A DNA stretch of 64,000 nt from Bradyrhizobium zhanjiangense (GTDB lineage: Bacteria; Pseudomonadota; Alphaproteobacteria; Rhizobiales; Xanthobacteraceae), in assembly GCF_004114935.1 (NCBI RefSeq), contig NZ_CP022221.1:3183001-3247000 (forward strand). Reading direction: 5' to 3'. The notes below the pieces were generated by a model that searched no databases, was not told the origin of the DNA, and saw only the letters and a program-made list of their open reading frames with translations. Shown one piece after another: positions 25,039 to 33,998 of the stretch (position 1 is its first letter; each line of letters opens with the position of its first letter). Position numbers and translations under genes: made by a program.

Positions 25039-26571
25039 TCAACTCCCCTGGCCGGCCTTGGCCGAATAAAGCTCTGCAAAGCGCTCCCGCAATAGGTTTT
25101 TCTGTACCTTGCCCATGGTGTTGCGCGGAAGCGTCTCGACGAAGATGATGCCCTTGGGCTGCTTGAATTTCGCCAGCCGTCCGGACAGCGCTGCGAGAAT
25201 GGTGCGTTCGTCCACGGACGAGCCCGGCGACCGGACCACGGCAGCCGTGACGCCCTCGCCGAAATCGGCATGCGGCACGCCGACGACGGCACTTTCGGAG
25301 ACCCCCGGGACGGCGTCGATCTCCGTCTCGATCTCCTTCGGATAGACGTTGAAGCCGCCGGTGATGATGAGATCCTTGCCGCGGCCGACGATGTGCAGAT
25401 AGCCATTTGCATCGAGCTTGCCGAGGTCGCCGGTGATGAAGAAGCCGTCGCTGCGGAATTCGGCGGCGGTCTTGTCCGGCATGTTCCAGTAGCCCGCAAA
25501 CACGTTCGGCCCCTTCACTTCGATCATGCCGACCTCGTCCGCGGGCAGCGCCGCACCGCTTTCGGGATCGGCGATCCGAACTTCGACCGCGGGCAGGGGG
25601 CGACCCACGGAGCCCGGAATGCGCTGGCCGTCATAGGGATTGGAGGCGATCATGCCGGTTTCGGTCATGCCGTAGCGCTCCAGGATCGCGTGTCCGGTCC
25701 TCGCCTGCCAGGCGCGGTGAGTCTCGGCAAGGAGCGGCGCCGAGCCGGCGACGAACAGCCTCATGTTGGCGGTCGTGCGCTCGTTCAGGTTCGTGCTCTC
25801 GAGCAGGCGTACATAGAAGGTCGGCACGCCCATCAGCACGGTGCTGCGCGCCATCGTCGCCAGAATGCGCTCGGCGTCGAACTTCTGCATGAACAGGATG
25901 CGCCCGCGCGCGGCGAACGTGACGTTGCAGGCCACGAAGAGCCCGTGAACGTGGTAGATCGGCAGCGCGTGGATCAGCACGTCCTTGCTGGAATAGCGCC
26001 ACTCTTCAACCAGCGTCAGGGCGTTCGAGGCCAGATTGCCGTGCGTCAGCATGGCGCCCTTCGAGCGGCCGGTCGTGCCGGAGGTGTAGAGAATGGCGGC
26101 GAGGTCGTCATTCCCCCTGGCCACGGTGTCGAATGCAATCGGGAAGTCCGCCGCGGCATCGGCGAGCGAGCCCCTGCCGTGGTGATCGAGCGTCTCGACC
26201 CGGCCGCCTGCTTTGGCAGCAATGGCGCGCAGGTCGGCTTCTTCCTTCGGATCGCACACGATCAATGTCGGCTGCGCGTCGCGGACAAAGTACTCGGTTT
26301 CGGCCGGTGTATAGGCGGTGTTCAGCGGCAGATAGACGGCACCGGAGCGGAGCGTTGCGAGATAGAGAGCGATGGCCTCGACGGATTTCTCGACCTTGGC
26401 AGCGACACGGTGGTCCGGACCAATGCCAATCCTGGCGAGGAAGTTCGCAAACTTGCCGCTGAGGGCGGCGAGTTCGGCGTAGCTCAACGTCGCGCCGCCC
26501 TCCTTCTCAATGCAGATGGACTGATCGGACTCCACAGAAGCAAGCAGGCGGTCGTACAGGTTCCAGGTCAT
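25039..26571 (-). CDS. matB: Malonyl-CoA synthetase
   Basis: A 510-residue ANL-family ligase. Motifs are ILYTSGTTGRSKGAMLTHGN (ATP loop), LPIYHVHGLFV and YGMTETGMIASNPYDGQR, the MatB-type active-site string. GRGKDLIITGGFNVYPKEIE and PRNTMGKVQKNLLRE carry the C-terminal catalytic Lys. It makes malonyl-CoA from malonate, CoA and ATP. It overlaps the malonyl-CoA decarboxylase gene by four bases (ATGA), so they are coupled. It is last in the five-gene malonate operon. The pairing with a decarboxylase makes this assignment secure. Confidence 0.95.
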   Translation of the reverse strand: MTWNLYDRLLASVESDQSICIEKEGGATLSYAELAALSGKFANFLARIGIGPDHRVAAKVEKSVEAIALYLATLRSGAVYLPLNTAYTPAETEYFVRDAQPTLIVCDPKEEADLRAIAAKAGGRVETLDHHGRGSLADAAADFPIAFDTVARGNDDLAAILYTSGTTGRSKGAMLTHGNLASNALTLVEEWRYSSKDVLIHALPIYHVHGLFVACNVTFAARGRILFMQKFDAERILATMARSTVLMGVPTFYVRLLESTNLNERTTANMRLFVAGSAPLLAETHRAWQARTGHAILERYGMTETGMIASNPYDGQRIPGSVGRPLPAVEVRIADPESGAALPADEVGMIEVKGPNVFAGYWNMPDKTAAEFRSDGFFITGDLGKLDANGYLHIVGRGKDLIITGGFNVYPKEIETEIDAVPGVSESAVVGVPHADFGEGVTAAVVRSPGSSVDERTILAALSGRLAKFKQPKGIIFVETLPRNTMGKVQKNLLRERFAELYSAKAGQGS

Positions 26572-27977
26572 GACGAGATCTTCCGTTGAGAGTTGGATTG
26601 GGGACTCGGAACGAGGTCGCGCGATGACAATTTCGCGCGAAGGGCCTTCTTCACCTTGTCGGACGCCACCACGGTGCCGGCTTCCGCAAACGCTTCGTGG
26701 TTCGCCTCGATGTGCTCGAGCGCGTAAAGATAGTTCACCATCAGCCCGTAGGACTGCTTCATGCCCTTGGGCGAAGCATCCCCCAGGAAATTCAGCCGCT
26801 CCAGGCGCGCGCCGTTGCCGAGATGGAAGCGGGCGACCGGATCGACCGGCTTGCCTGACGGCAGCTTCGCCTTCAGGAAGTAGTAGGCCGCAAGCGCGGT
26901 GATGGCCTCTTTCGCCTGCGCGATGTTGCCGCCGTCATCGAGCGCGGCCAGCGCGCGTCGCGTCTCCTCATCGATCGCGCCGGAGGCCTCTGTCTTGAGC
27001 TCGCGTCGCACCCAGCCGGCAAAGCCAGGAGCGGGCGACAGCGTGACGAAGGTCTTCAGGTTCGGCAGCTCGCGGGCGAGGTCCTGCACCACCTGCTTGA
27101 TCAGGAAATTGCCGAACGAGACGCCGGCCAGGCCCTTCTGCGTATTCGAGATCGAGTAGAACACGGCAGTTGTCGCCTCGCGCGCGGCAATCGCCTGGCG
27201 CGATTTGTCGAGCAATGGGCCGATCGCGCCGGGAATCTCCTTGGTGAGCGCGATCTCGACGAAGATCAGCGGCTCGTCGACCAGCTGCGGATGAAAGAAC
27301 GCGTAGCAGCGTCGATCCGGCGGCTCGAGTCGGTTGCGCAAGTCCTCCCAGTCCTGGATGGCATGGACGGCCTCATACTTGATGATCTTCTCGAGGATGT
27401 TGGCGGACGTCGTCCAATCGATCGGCCGTAGCACGAGGAAGCCCCTGTTGAACCAGGACGAGAACAGATGGACGAAATCGTCGTCGACCGGCTGGAGCTC
27501 GGGATGCTCGCGCAGCAGCGAGAGCAGCACCTCCCGCATGCGAACCAGCGACGAAGTCCCGCCGGGCGCCAGATTGAGGCGCCGGATCAACTCCTGCCGG
27601 CGTGGCTCGGCGGCGGCATGGAGCGCCTCGAGCTTGCTTCCGTCGCCGCCCTCCTTGCGTTGGTAGGCCGCGATCGCGAGCTCGATCGCGCGACGGTCGG
27701 GCCCGAACCGGTCGGCGAGCGAGGCGAGGAATTTCAGCCGCTGCGGCTCGCCGGCCTGCTCGAAAGCCGCAAGCAGCGATTGCGCGATCGCAACGCCGGA
27801 GGCTTCGCCGCGCCTGGAGAGCAGCGCTTCACCCAGAAGGGCGAGATCGCGATCCTCGCCTGGCTCACGATCCGGCTTGATGCCCAGAACCGCGCGACCA
27901 CGTTGCGTCAAGGTATCGATGAGCCCTTGCAGGAACTCGGGCGCCGTGATGCGTCCGGATCTTGTGTCGTTCAGCAT
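26568..27977 (-). CDS. matA: Malonyl-CoA decarboxylase
   Basis: A 469-residue protein with the malonyl-CoA decarboxylase N-terminal helical domain and the C-terminal GNAT-like catalytic domain. FVTLSPAPGFAGWV contains the conserved Ser, and VARFHLGNGARLERLNFLGD the conserved His of the active site. It converts malonyl-CoA to acetyl-CoA and CO2, letting the cell use malonate as carbon source. Its start is preceded by GAGGAGG-type sequence, and it overlaps matB at its end. Malonate is abundant in legume tissues, so such operons are frequent in rhizobia. Confidence 0.95.
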   Translation of the reverse strand: MLNDTRSGRITAPEFLQGLIDTLTQRGRAVLGIKPDREPGEDRDLALLGEALLSRRGEASGVAIAQSLLAAFEQAGEPQRLKFLASLADRFGPDRRAIELAIAAYQRKEGGDGSKLEALHAAAEPRRQELIRRLNLAPGGTSSLVRMREVLLSLLREHPELQPVDDDFVHLFSSWFNRGFLVLRPIDWTTSANILEKIIKYEAVHAIQDWEDLRNRLEPPDRRCYAFFHPQLVDEPLIFVEIALTKEIPGAIGPLLDKSRQAIAAREATTAVFYSISNTQKGLAGVSFGNFLIKQVVQDLARELPNLKTFVTLSPAPGFAGWVRRELKTEASGAIDEETRRALAALDDGGNIAQAKEAITALAAYYFLKAKLPSGKPVDPVARFHLGNGARLERLNFLGDASPKGMKQSYGLMVNYLYALEHIEANHEAFAEAGTVVASDKVKKALRAKLSSRDLVPSPQSNSQRKISS

Positions 27978-27994
27978 CGTTCATGCCTCCTCGG

Positions 27995-29350
27995 TTAACG
28001 CGACGGGGCGCCCACCACCAGGTTGGGCAGCCAAGTGGAGATCGAGGGCGCCAGGCAAAGCAGGACGACCGCGAACGCCATCAGGAGCACGAAGGGCAGC
28101 GTCCCCCAGATCACGTCCCGCAACGGGATGTCCGGCGCGATGTTCCTGATGACGAAGATGTTGAGTCCGACCGGTGGATGAATGAGGCCCATCTCCATCA
28201 CGATCGTCATCACCACGCCGAACCAGATCAGGTCGAAGCCTGCGTCCTTGAGCGGCGGCAGGATGATCGGCGCAGTCATCAGGATGATCGAAACCGGTGG
28301 CAGGAAGAAGCCGAGCACGACCACCAGCACCAGGATCGCTGCCAATAGCACCCAGCGCGAGAGCTGCATCGCGACGATCGCCTGCGCCGCCGCCTGGCTG
28401 ATGTGGAGATAGCTCATCACGTAGGAGTAGAGCAGCGACATGCCGATGATCAGCATCAGCATGGTCGATTCCTTCAGCGTCGATTCCAGGATCGGGCCGA
28501 GATCCCGCGGGCGCCACACGCCATAGATCGAGGCGATCAGGACCAGCGCCAGGATGCCGCCGAGGCCTGCGGTTTCCGACGGCGTCGCATAGCCGCCATA
28601 GAGTGCGATCATGACGCCGCTGAGCAGCACGACGAAGGGGAGCACCCGCGGCAGCGCACCGAACCGCATCGCCATAGTGAAGCGCTCATTCGAAAGGATC
28701 GGATGCTGCGCAGGGTCCGCGGCATAAGCGCGCTCTGCCGCGGCGTATTCGGACTTGAATCTCAACACCGCATACGTCGCAAACAGCAGCACCAGGAGAA
28801 GGCCCGGGCCGATGCCGGCGAGGAAGAGACGCCCGAGCGACTGCTCCGCCGCGACCGCGTACAGGATCATGGTGATCGAGGGCGGCAGCAGGATGCCCAG
28901 CGTGCCGCCGGCTGCGATGACGCCCGCAGCAAAGCCGCCGGAATAGCCGCGCTTGCGCATCTCGGGGATGCCGGCCGAACCGATGGCCGAGCAGGTGGCC
29001 GGAGACGATCCGGCCATCGCAGCGAACAATGCGCAGGCGAAGACATTGGCGATACCGAGCCCACCCGGGATCCGGCCCATCCAGACGTGCAACGCGCTGT
29101 AGAGGTCTTGTCCCGCCTTCGACTTGCCGATGGCGGCGCCCTTCAGGATGAAGAGCGGGATCGCCAGCAGCGTGATCGAGGCCATCTCCTCGTACACGTT
29201 CTGCGTCACCGTATCGAGCGATGCAGCGGGCATGAAGAAATACATGAAAATAACGGCGACGGCACCGAGCGCCAGCGCGATCGGCATGCCCGAGGCCATG
29301 ACGGCGAGCGTGGCCCCGCCATACATCAGTCCGACAGCAAACGTGCTCAT
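27995..29350 (-). CDS. matM: TRAP transporter large membrane subunit (malonate)
   Basis: A 451-residue, very hydrophobic protein of the DctM family with about 12 membrane segments. Signatures are AGSSPATCSAIGSAGIPEM, GGTLGILLPPSI and HPPVGLNIFVI. It forms the sodium-driven translocation channel with the small subunit. The ATG at 29350 overlaps the end of the small-subunit gene by four bases. By context with matA and matB and a GntR regulator, it corresponds to the MatPQM malonate TRAP system described in Sinorhizobium; substrate by context only. Confidence 0.9.
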   Translation of the reverse strand: MSTFAVGLMYGGATLAVMASGMPIALALGAVAVIFMYFFMPAASLDTVTQNVYEEMASITLLAIPLFILKGAAIGKSKAGQDLYSALHVWMGRIPGGLGIANVFACALFAAMAGSSPATCSAIGSAGIPEMRKRGYSGGFAAGVIAAGGTLGILLPPSITMILYAVAAEQSLGRLFLAGIGPGLLLVLLFATYAVLRFKSEYAAAERAYAADPAQHPILSNERFTMAMRFGALPRVLPFVVLLSGVMIALYGGYATPSETAGLGGILALVLIASIYGVWRPRDLGPILESTLKESTMLMLIIGMSLLYSYVMSYLHISQAAAQAIVAMQLSRWVLLAAILVLVVVLGFFLPPVSIILMTAPIILPPLKDAGFDLIWFGVVMTIVMEMGLIHPPVGLNIFVIRNIAPDIPLRDVIWGTLPFVLLMAFAVVLLCLAPSISTWLPNLVVGAPSR

Positions 29351-29904
29351 TTGCTCCTCCATCCGTCGAGGCGCGAGGCGAGCTGAAGCGCGATCTGCAC
29401 CGTCATCAGCGTCATCCCGAGTGACATCATGCTGTAGGGAATCCACAGCGGCGGGGCCCAGGTCGATCCGGACACCTGTCCGTCGACCCATGCCTCGTGG
29501 AATAGCGTCCAGGATTTCCAGGCGAAGAAGCAGCAGAATAGCAGGCTCGCGGTGTCGACCACGAGCATGCGGATCGCATTGCCGCGTTTCGACAGATAGC
29601 CGGTGAGAGCCTCGATGCCGATGTGGCCGCGTCCGGCTTGCACGAACGCGGTCGACAGGAACGTGGCGCCGACCAGGAGGAACACCGCGGCCTCGTCCTG
29701 CCAATAGGTCGCCGCGTTGAAGAAGTAGCGCGCGGCCACGCTGTAGCTCAGGATCGTGCTCGCGACGATAAGTGCGACCGAGCAGAGGACGACGATCGTC
29801 CTGTTGAGCAGGATCATCGCGCGATTGATCCGTCCCACCGTGGAGCCGGGTCGCGCTGCCGTCATGACGACGGAGTGGCCGAGATCGACGCCGTGCGCGC
29901 TCAT
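29347..29904 (-). CDS. matQ: TRAP transporter small membrane subunit (malonate)
   Basis: A 185-residue DctQ-family protein with four hydrophobic segments (for example LNRTIVVLCSVALIVASTIL, about residues 30-50) and the family motif YWQDEAAVFLLVGATFL. The ATG at 29904 overlaps the stop of the binding-protein gene (ATGA) and has GGAGG seven bases upstream. It bridges the periplasmic binding protein and the large subunit. Confidence 0.88.
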   Translation of the reverse strand: MSAHGVDLGHSVVMTAARPGSTVGRINRAMILLNRTIVVLCSVALIVASTILSYSVAARYFFNAATYWQDEAAVFLLVGATFLSTAFVQAGRGHIGIEALTGYLSKRGNAIRMLVVDTASLLFCCFFAWKSWTLFHEAWVDGQVSGSTWAPPLWIPYSMMSLGMTLMTVQIALQLASRLDGWRSK

Positions 29905-30920
29905 GATCCGGCCTCCATGGCGAGCTTGATCAGGCGGGCGCAGTTCTCGTTCTTGTTGGCGTAATCCTTCCAGGCGGTGTCGCGCGCAAGCTCCCGCCAC
30001 GCCTGAACCGTCTTGTCGTCGAGATCATGCACGGTTGCGCCGGCGGCCTGGTAGACCTTGGCCACGCGGATGTCATCTTCCATCGCCGCGGTGCGGCCGA
30101 ACGCTTCGAGCTCGGCGCCGACCGAGACGATGACGTCGCGCTCCTCGCTCGAAAGCCGATCGAACACCGCCTTCGACATCACGAGCGGCTCGAGCATGAA
30201 CCAGTAGCTCTTGGCGCGGCCGGTCGTCAGATGCTTGGCGAGCTCTTCCAGTCGGAACGAGGTCAGGCTGGTGGAGGAGGTGAGGGCGGCATCGCAGGCG
30301 CCGGTCTGCATTGCCGCATAGAGTTCATTGGAAGGGAGCGACAGCACCGAGGCGCCGGCGGCCTGGAGCACGAGATCCATCTCGCGCGAGCCGCCGCGGA
30401 TCTTCATGCCCTTGGCATCCGCGACCTCGACCAGCGGTCGCGCACGGCTGGCGACGCCGCCGGCCTGCCAGATCCAGGTGATGATGACGAGGCCCTTGGC
30501 GGCGAGAAACTTGCTGAATTCCTGGCCGATCGGCTTGTTCTTCCAGCCGAGGCCTTCGTCGTAACCGGTGACGAGGCCCGGCATCAGGCCGATGTTCAGT
30601 TCGGGCAGATCTCCGCCGGCGTAGGAGATCGGAATGAGGCTCATGTCGAGCGCGCCTTTGCGCATCGCCGAGACCTGCGCGTTGGTCTTCATCAGCGACG
30701 AGCCCGGATAGATCTCGGCGGTCATCGCGCCCTTGCTGCGCTCCTGGATCAGGGCCGCGAAACGCCGGCAGAGCCGGTCGCGGAAATCGCCCTCGGTCGC
30801 CGTGCCACCCGGAAATTGGTGCGAGATCTTCAGGGTCGTGGCCGCGCGCGCTTCCCCGAACCGGAGCAGCGCCGGGGCTGCGATTCCCAAGGCCAGGGCT
30901 TGGCGTCTTGAAATCCTCAT
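29901..30920 (-). CDS. matP: TRAP transporter substrate-binding protein (malonate)
   Basis: A 339-residue DctP-family periplasmic protein. The ATG at 30920 follows GGGAGG and gives the signal sequence MRISRRQALALGIAAPALL, which has a twin-arginine look (SRRQALAL). Family features are KISHQFPGGT, ...EIYPGSSLMKTNAQV and the ligand-arginine region GMKIRGGSREMDLVLQ. First gene of the matPQMAB operon; the operator described at 30962-30973 lies just upstream of its ribosome site. Confidence 0.9.
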   Translation of the reverse strand: MRISRRQALALGIAAPALLRFGEARAATTLKISHQFPGGTATEGDFRDRLCRRFAALIQERSKGAMTAEIYPGSSLMKTNAQVSAMRKGALDMSLIPISYAGGDLPELNIGLMPGLVTGYDEGLGWKNKPIGQEFSKFLAAKGLVIITWIWQAGGVASRARPLVEVADAKGMKIRGGSREMDLVLQAAGASVLSLPSNELYAAMQTGACDAALTSSTSLTSFRLEELAKHLTTGRAKSYWFMLEPLVMSKAVFDRLSSEERDVIVSVGAELEAFGRTAAMEDDIRVAKVYQAAGATVHDLDDKTVQAWRELARDTAWKDYANKNENCARLIKLAMEAGS

Positions 30921-30961
30921 TCCATACCTCCCGTTGCTGAATTGCATTTTTTATTTCTAAT

Positions 30962-30973
30962 ATTGCATACAAT
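30962..30973 (-). promoter_or_regulatory. Putative GntR operator O1 in the matP promoter
   Basis: ATTGCATACAAT is a near-perfect palindrome of the ATTG-N4-CAAT form seen at many FadR-type GntR sites. On the minus strand a -35 TTGACA (31006-31001) and a -10 TCTATA (30982-30977) precede it, so the site lies just downstream of -10, where binding would repress matPQMAB. Confidence 0.6.
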
Positions 30974-31034
30974 CCATATAGAAGTGCATGCTGTTCGTCT
31001 TGTCAAGTATATGGTATGGGATTGTGGGATCAGG

Positions 31035-31044
31035 TGTATGCAAT
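31035..31044 (+). promoter_or_regulatory. Putative GntR operator O2 at the regulator start
   Basis: TGTATGCAAT is the exact reverse complement of the first ten bases of O1. It overlaps the probable start codon of the GntR gene, which would suit autorepression. Confidence 0.5.
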
Positions 31045-31729
31045 GAGCCAGGCCTTCAGACTTAAGCAGTCGATCGAAGACGCTGTGATTGCAGGAGAAT
31101 TCCTGCCGGGTGATCGCCTGGACGAGGCCTCGCTGGCGGAGCGATTCGGGGTGTCGCGTACCCCTATCCGGGAGGCGCTGCTCCAGCTCGGCGCCGAGGG
31201 CTTCATCGATGTTCGCCCGCGCCGCGGCGCGATCGTCAGCGTCCCGTCACCGACCAGGCTGTTCGAGATGTTCGAAACGATGGCGGAGATCGAAAGCGCC
31301 TGCGGACGCCTGGCGGCGCGTCGGCTGACCCCGGAGAACGATGCGGCAATGGAGACTGCTCATCGCGCGTGCGAGATAGCCGCGCGCGAAGGCGACAGCG
31401 AGCAGTACTACGCCGACAACCGCAATTTTCACGAAGCGATCTACCGCGCGAGCCGCAACAGTTTTCTCGCTGATCAAGCCTTTGCTCTGCACAAGCGGCT
31501 GAGCGCCTATCGCCGTATCCAGCTACGTGCGCGCAACCGCCTGCTGCAATCGCTGCAGGAGCACGCGGGGATTCTCGAAGCGATCCGCGCCGGCGATGAG
31601 CAACTCGCGGCAACGCGACTTCACGACCATGTTCTGGTCCAGGGTGAGCGGTTCTCGGACATGGTGCTTGGCCTTGCCGCGGATCGACGATCCGACGCGA
31701 CCGGAAGCAAGAGCGGAACGTCGAGGTAG
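31043..31729 (+). CDS. matR: GntR-family (FadR/FCD subfamily) regulator of malonate operon
   Basis: A 228-residue regulator. The winged HTH covers about residues 1-70 (LDEASLAERFGVSRTPIREALLQL). The all-helical FCD effector domain covers about 80-210, with the metal-ligand type residues in DNRNFHEAIYRASRN and HDHVLVQGE. The ATG at 31043 is preferred: the ATG at 31016 has no ribosome site. It is divergent from matPQMAB, and inverted copies of ATTGCATACA lie in the gap. Equivalent regulators are MatR and GtrA in other rhizobia, which respond to malonate or malonyl-CoA; here the effector is inferred. Confidence 0.88.
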   Translation: MSQAFRLKQSIEDAVIAGEFLPGDRLDEASLAERFGVSRTPIREALLQLGAEGFIDVRPRRGAIVSVPSPTRLFEMFETMAEIESACGRLAARRLTPENDAAMETAHRACEIAAREGDSEQYYADNRNFHEAIYRASRNSFLADQAFALHKRLSAYRRIQLRARNRLLQSLQEHAGILEAIRAGDEQLAATRLHDHVLVQGERFSDMVLGLAADRRSDATGSKSGTSR

Positions 31730-31749
31730 AGGCTGCGTCAGCGCCAGCT

Positions 31750-31851
31750 AGAGCATGATCCGGAAAAGTGTGCAGCGGTTTTCCGAAAAGATCATGCTAA
31801 AACAATAACCTAAAGCGCGATGACGATTCATCCCAATCTCATCGCGCTTTA
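31750..31851. repeat. Palindromic intergenic repeat pair
   Basis: Two inverted repeats lie between convergent genes. The first (31750-31798) has imperfect arms, AGCATGATC...GGAAAA against TTTTCC...GATCATGCT. The second has perfect 13-base arms, TAAAGCGCGATGA (31811-31823) and TCATCGCGCTTTA (31839-31851). The first matches, from memory, a repeat family widespread between genes in Bradyrhizobium and relatives. Either could terminate both convergent transcripts. Confidence 0.75.
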
Positions 31852-31886
31852 GCGTTGCCTCTCGCCGTAGCCATTCGTCACTCTAT

Positions 31887-32888
31887 TCAGGGTGTCCGCG
31901 CCGTGCTGCCGGTCGTGCCGCCAGCGAAGAATGCTAGGAGATGTTGAGAGACATAGGTCGGATTCTCATCCGGCAACCAATGCCCGGTGCGTGGTGCAGC
32001 ATCTCCGCGCACATTCGTGGCGAGCTCCTTCGCCATGTCCGTTTCGGCCCAGCCGTTGCTCTTCTCGCCGGCCAAGGCGAGGACGGGCATCGGGAGCTTC
32101 TTCTGCATGAATTGCTTGAAGCGCCGTTCATCCTCGGGAAAAGCCCGATAGAGCTCAAACCCCGCGCGAAGGCCTCCGGGAGCCGCATAGGCACGCGCAT
32201 AGACCGCGATGTCTTCGTCCGCAACAGGCGCTGCGAGCCTCTTCTTGTAGAAATCCGAGATGTAGGCTTGCTCGTGACCGCTCACGAGGAGCTCAGCGAT
32301 GTCGCGCTGCTGATGCAGGCCGAAATGCCAGAGCTCGGGGTCCGGCTTGTGCTTGGCTTCATCCCAGATCCGCGTGGCCGGCACGGGAACGTCTAGCATC
32401 GCGAGCTTGACGACCTCATCCGGCCATTGCGCGGCATAGGCATAGGCGACCATCACGCCGATGTCGCGCCCGACGAGGTTGACATGGCTTCCGCCCAGTT
32501 CGCGGACCAGTGCGCGAATGTCGGCAGCCATCGTCGCCTTGTCGTAGCCGCCCTGCGGCTTCTCCGACTCGCCGGCGCCGCGATAGTCCACCGCAACGAC
32601 ACGGTACCCCGCGCCCGCGAGCGCAGGCATGACATTCCGCCACGTGTACCAGGTCTGCGGCCAGCCGTGCAGCAGAACGATCAGGTCGCCATTGGCCGGA
32701 CCGCCGATGACATAGTGCAGTCGAACTCCATTGGCTTCGGCAAAGCCGTGCGTGAAGACTCGTTCGAAATTGGCCGGCAGGCCAGTGCGCGAGGCAAGAG
32801 GGGATGGGGTCTCCTGTGCCAGTGCGCCGGTGACCATCAGAATGAATGTTGCTCCCAGCACAGGCAGGAATCTGAGCAAGCGTCTCAT
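31887..32888 (-). CDS. Secreted alpha/beta hydrolase, epoxide-hydrolase-like (Cif-like)
   Basis: A 333-residue protein with a signal peptide (LLRFLPVLGATFILMVTGALA, cut before QETPS; quoted LRFLPVLGATFILMVTG). The alpha/beta-hydrolase core has the oxyanion motif LLHGWPQTWYTWR, the nucleophile Asp in LVGRDIGVMVAY and the catalytic His in RTGHWLPDENP. HGWP plus GRDIG is the epoxide hydrolase pattern. Export of such enzymes is unusual and recalls the Cif proteins of Pseudomonas. The ATG at 32888 is the start. An AraC gene lies upstream on the same strand. Substrate unknown; haloalkane dehalogenase-like activity is a second option. Confidence 0.85.
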   Translation of the reverse strand: MRRLLRFLPVLGATFILMVTGALAQETPSPLASRTGLPANFERVFTHGFAEANGVRLHYVIGGPANGDLIVLLHGWPQTWYTWRNVMPALAGAGYRVVAVDYRGAGESEKPQGGYDKATMAADIRALVRELGGSHVNLVGRDIGVMVAYAYAAQWPDEVVKLAMLDVPVPATRIWDEAKHKPDPELWHFGLHQQRDIAELLVSGHEQAYISDFYKKRLAAPVADEDIAVYARAYAAPGGLRAGFELYRAFPEDERRFKQFMQKKLPMPVLALAGEKSNGWAETDMAKELATNVRGDAAPRTGHWLPDENPTYVSQHLLAFFAGGTTGSTARTP

Positions 32889-33042
32889 TGAGCGGGTCCA
32901 TCTTGTTGAGAGACGAGGATTTCCCTGAGCACCGCGACTTGTTGCTGTTGTGGAGGGCCCAACCCAATCTGGCCCCAACTGAGCTCGGCTTCGATGGTTC
33001 CGAGGAAACTGCTTCGCCGGAACTCTCCGCTTCAGATCTTTA

Positions 33043-33849
33043 TCAGCGAATGTCGGCGGCACGCCGCTCGCCAGTCGCTCTTCGCATGTAGGCGTGCGGA
33101 CTGGATCCCATTTCCGTCCGGAATGCGTAGACGAACGCGGATGCGGATCCGTAGCCCAGTTGCAGCGCGGTCTCCGTGACTCCCGTGCCGCTGCTCAACA
33201 GCTCGATGGCGCGCAGCAGCCGCACCCGTCGCCGCCATGATCGCAGGCTCGAACCCATTTCCGCTTCGAACTGGCGCGTCAGCGTGCGCGACGACATGCC
33301 GAGCGCCTTGGCCCAATCATCCGAACTTCGGGAATCGGCCGGATCGACGTAGAGCGCTTCGCAAAGGCGCAGCAGGCGCTCGCCGCGCGGCCACGGCAAT
33401 CCCGCCGTCAGCGCGCGGGCCCTGCCGAGCTGATCGAGAATGAGTGTCGCGACACGATCGGGGTAGCCGTCGGTATCCTGGCTTCCTTCGATGGCTGCGG
33501 CCTCCACGATCAACTCCTTCAGCAGGGGAGATACGGCGAGCACTGTCGGAGCCGCTGGCAGATTGCTCCCGGCGTCGACGGCAATCCACAGGCTGCGAAA
33601 CTCGGCGCCGAGAAGGGAGCCCACCCGATGGCAAACGCCGCGCGGCAGCCAGACGGCCTGTTCGGGCGAGATGACGAAGGAACGGTTCTCCGCGGTCACC
33701 ATGAGCACGCCGTCGATGGCGTAGACCACCTGGTGCCAGTCGTGCGCGTGCTCCGGGAATTCGTGCCGCGCCGGGATCGACTGGGCGCGCATGGTGATGG
33801 GGCGCGGCGGCAAGGCATCCGGCGGAGCCGATAGTGGGGTCCAGGTCAT
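33043..33849 (-). CDS. AraC-family regulator with N-terminal cupin
   Basis: A 268-residue regulator. The N-terminal cupin sensor (about 20-100) has ARHEFPEHAHDWHQVVYAIDG and EQAVWLPRGVCHRVG. The C-terminal tandem HTH (about 165-260) includes WAKALGMSSRTLTRQFEAE and TETALQLGYGSASAFVYAFR. The start at 33849 is the first ATG with the conserved N-terminus. It lies 150 bases upstream of the epoxide-hydrolase-like gene on the same strand and is divergent from the TPR gene, so it may control either. Confidence 0.88.
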   Translation of the reverse strand: MTWTPLSAPPDALPPRPITMRAQSIPARHEFPEHAHDWHQVVYAIDGVLMVTAENRSFVISPEQAVWLPRGVCHRVGSLLGAEFRSLWIAVDAGSNLPAAPTVLAVSPLLKELIVEAAAIEGSQDTDGYPDRVATLILDQLGRARALTAGLPWPRGERLLRLCEALYVDPADSRSSDDWAKALGMSSRTLTRQFEAEMGSSLRSWRRRVRLLRAIELLSSGTGVTETALQLGYGSASAFVYAFRTEMGSSPHAYMRRATGERRAADIR

Positions 33850-33998
33850 GTCGTTTCCGATTGGCCGATATTCTATATAAATTGGCAAAACGTCGAAAGA
33901 CAGCCGCTTTTCGCTCTGCTAGCGCTCCAGTTCACGGCCGGCCACACCGCGGACTTCGTTGGCCGGACCCGTCTCGTCCCTCGTATCAGGAGCAGAGC

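Noticed and set aside
25270-26589. A 439-codon plus-strand open frame
   Set aside because: Antisense to the malonyl-CoA synthetase gene; composition of a shadow frame.
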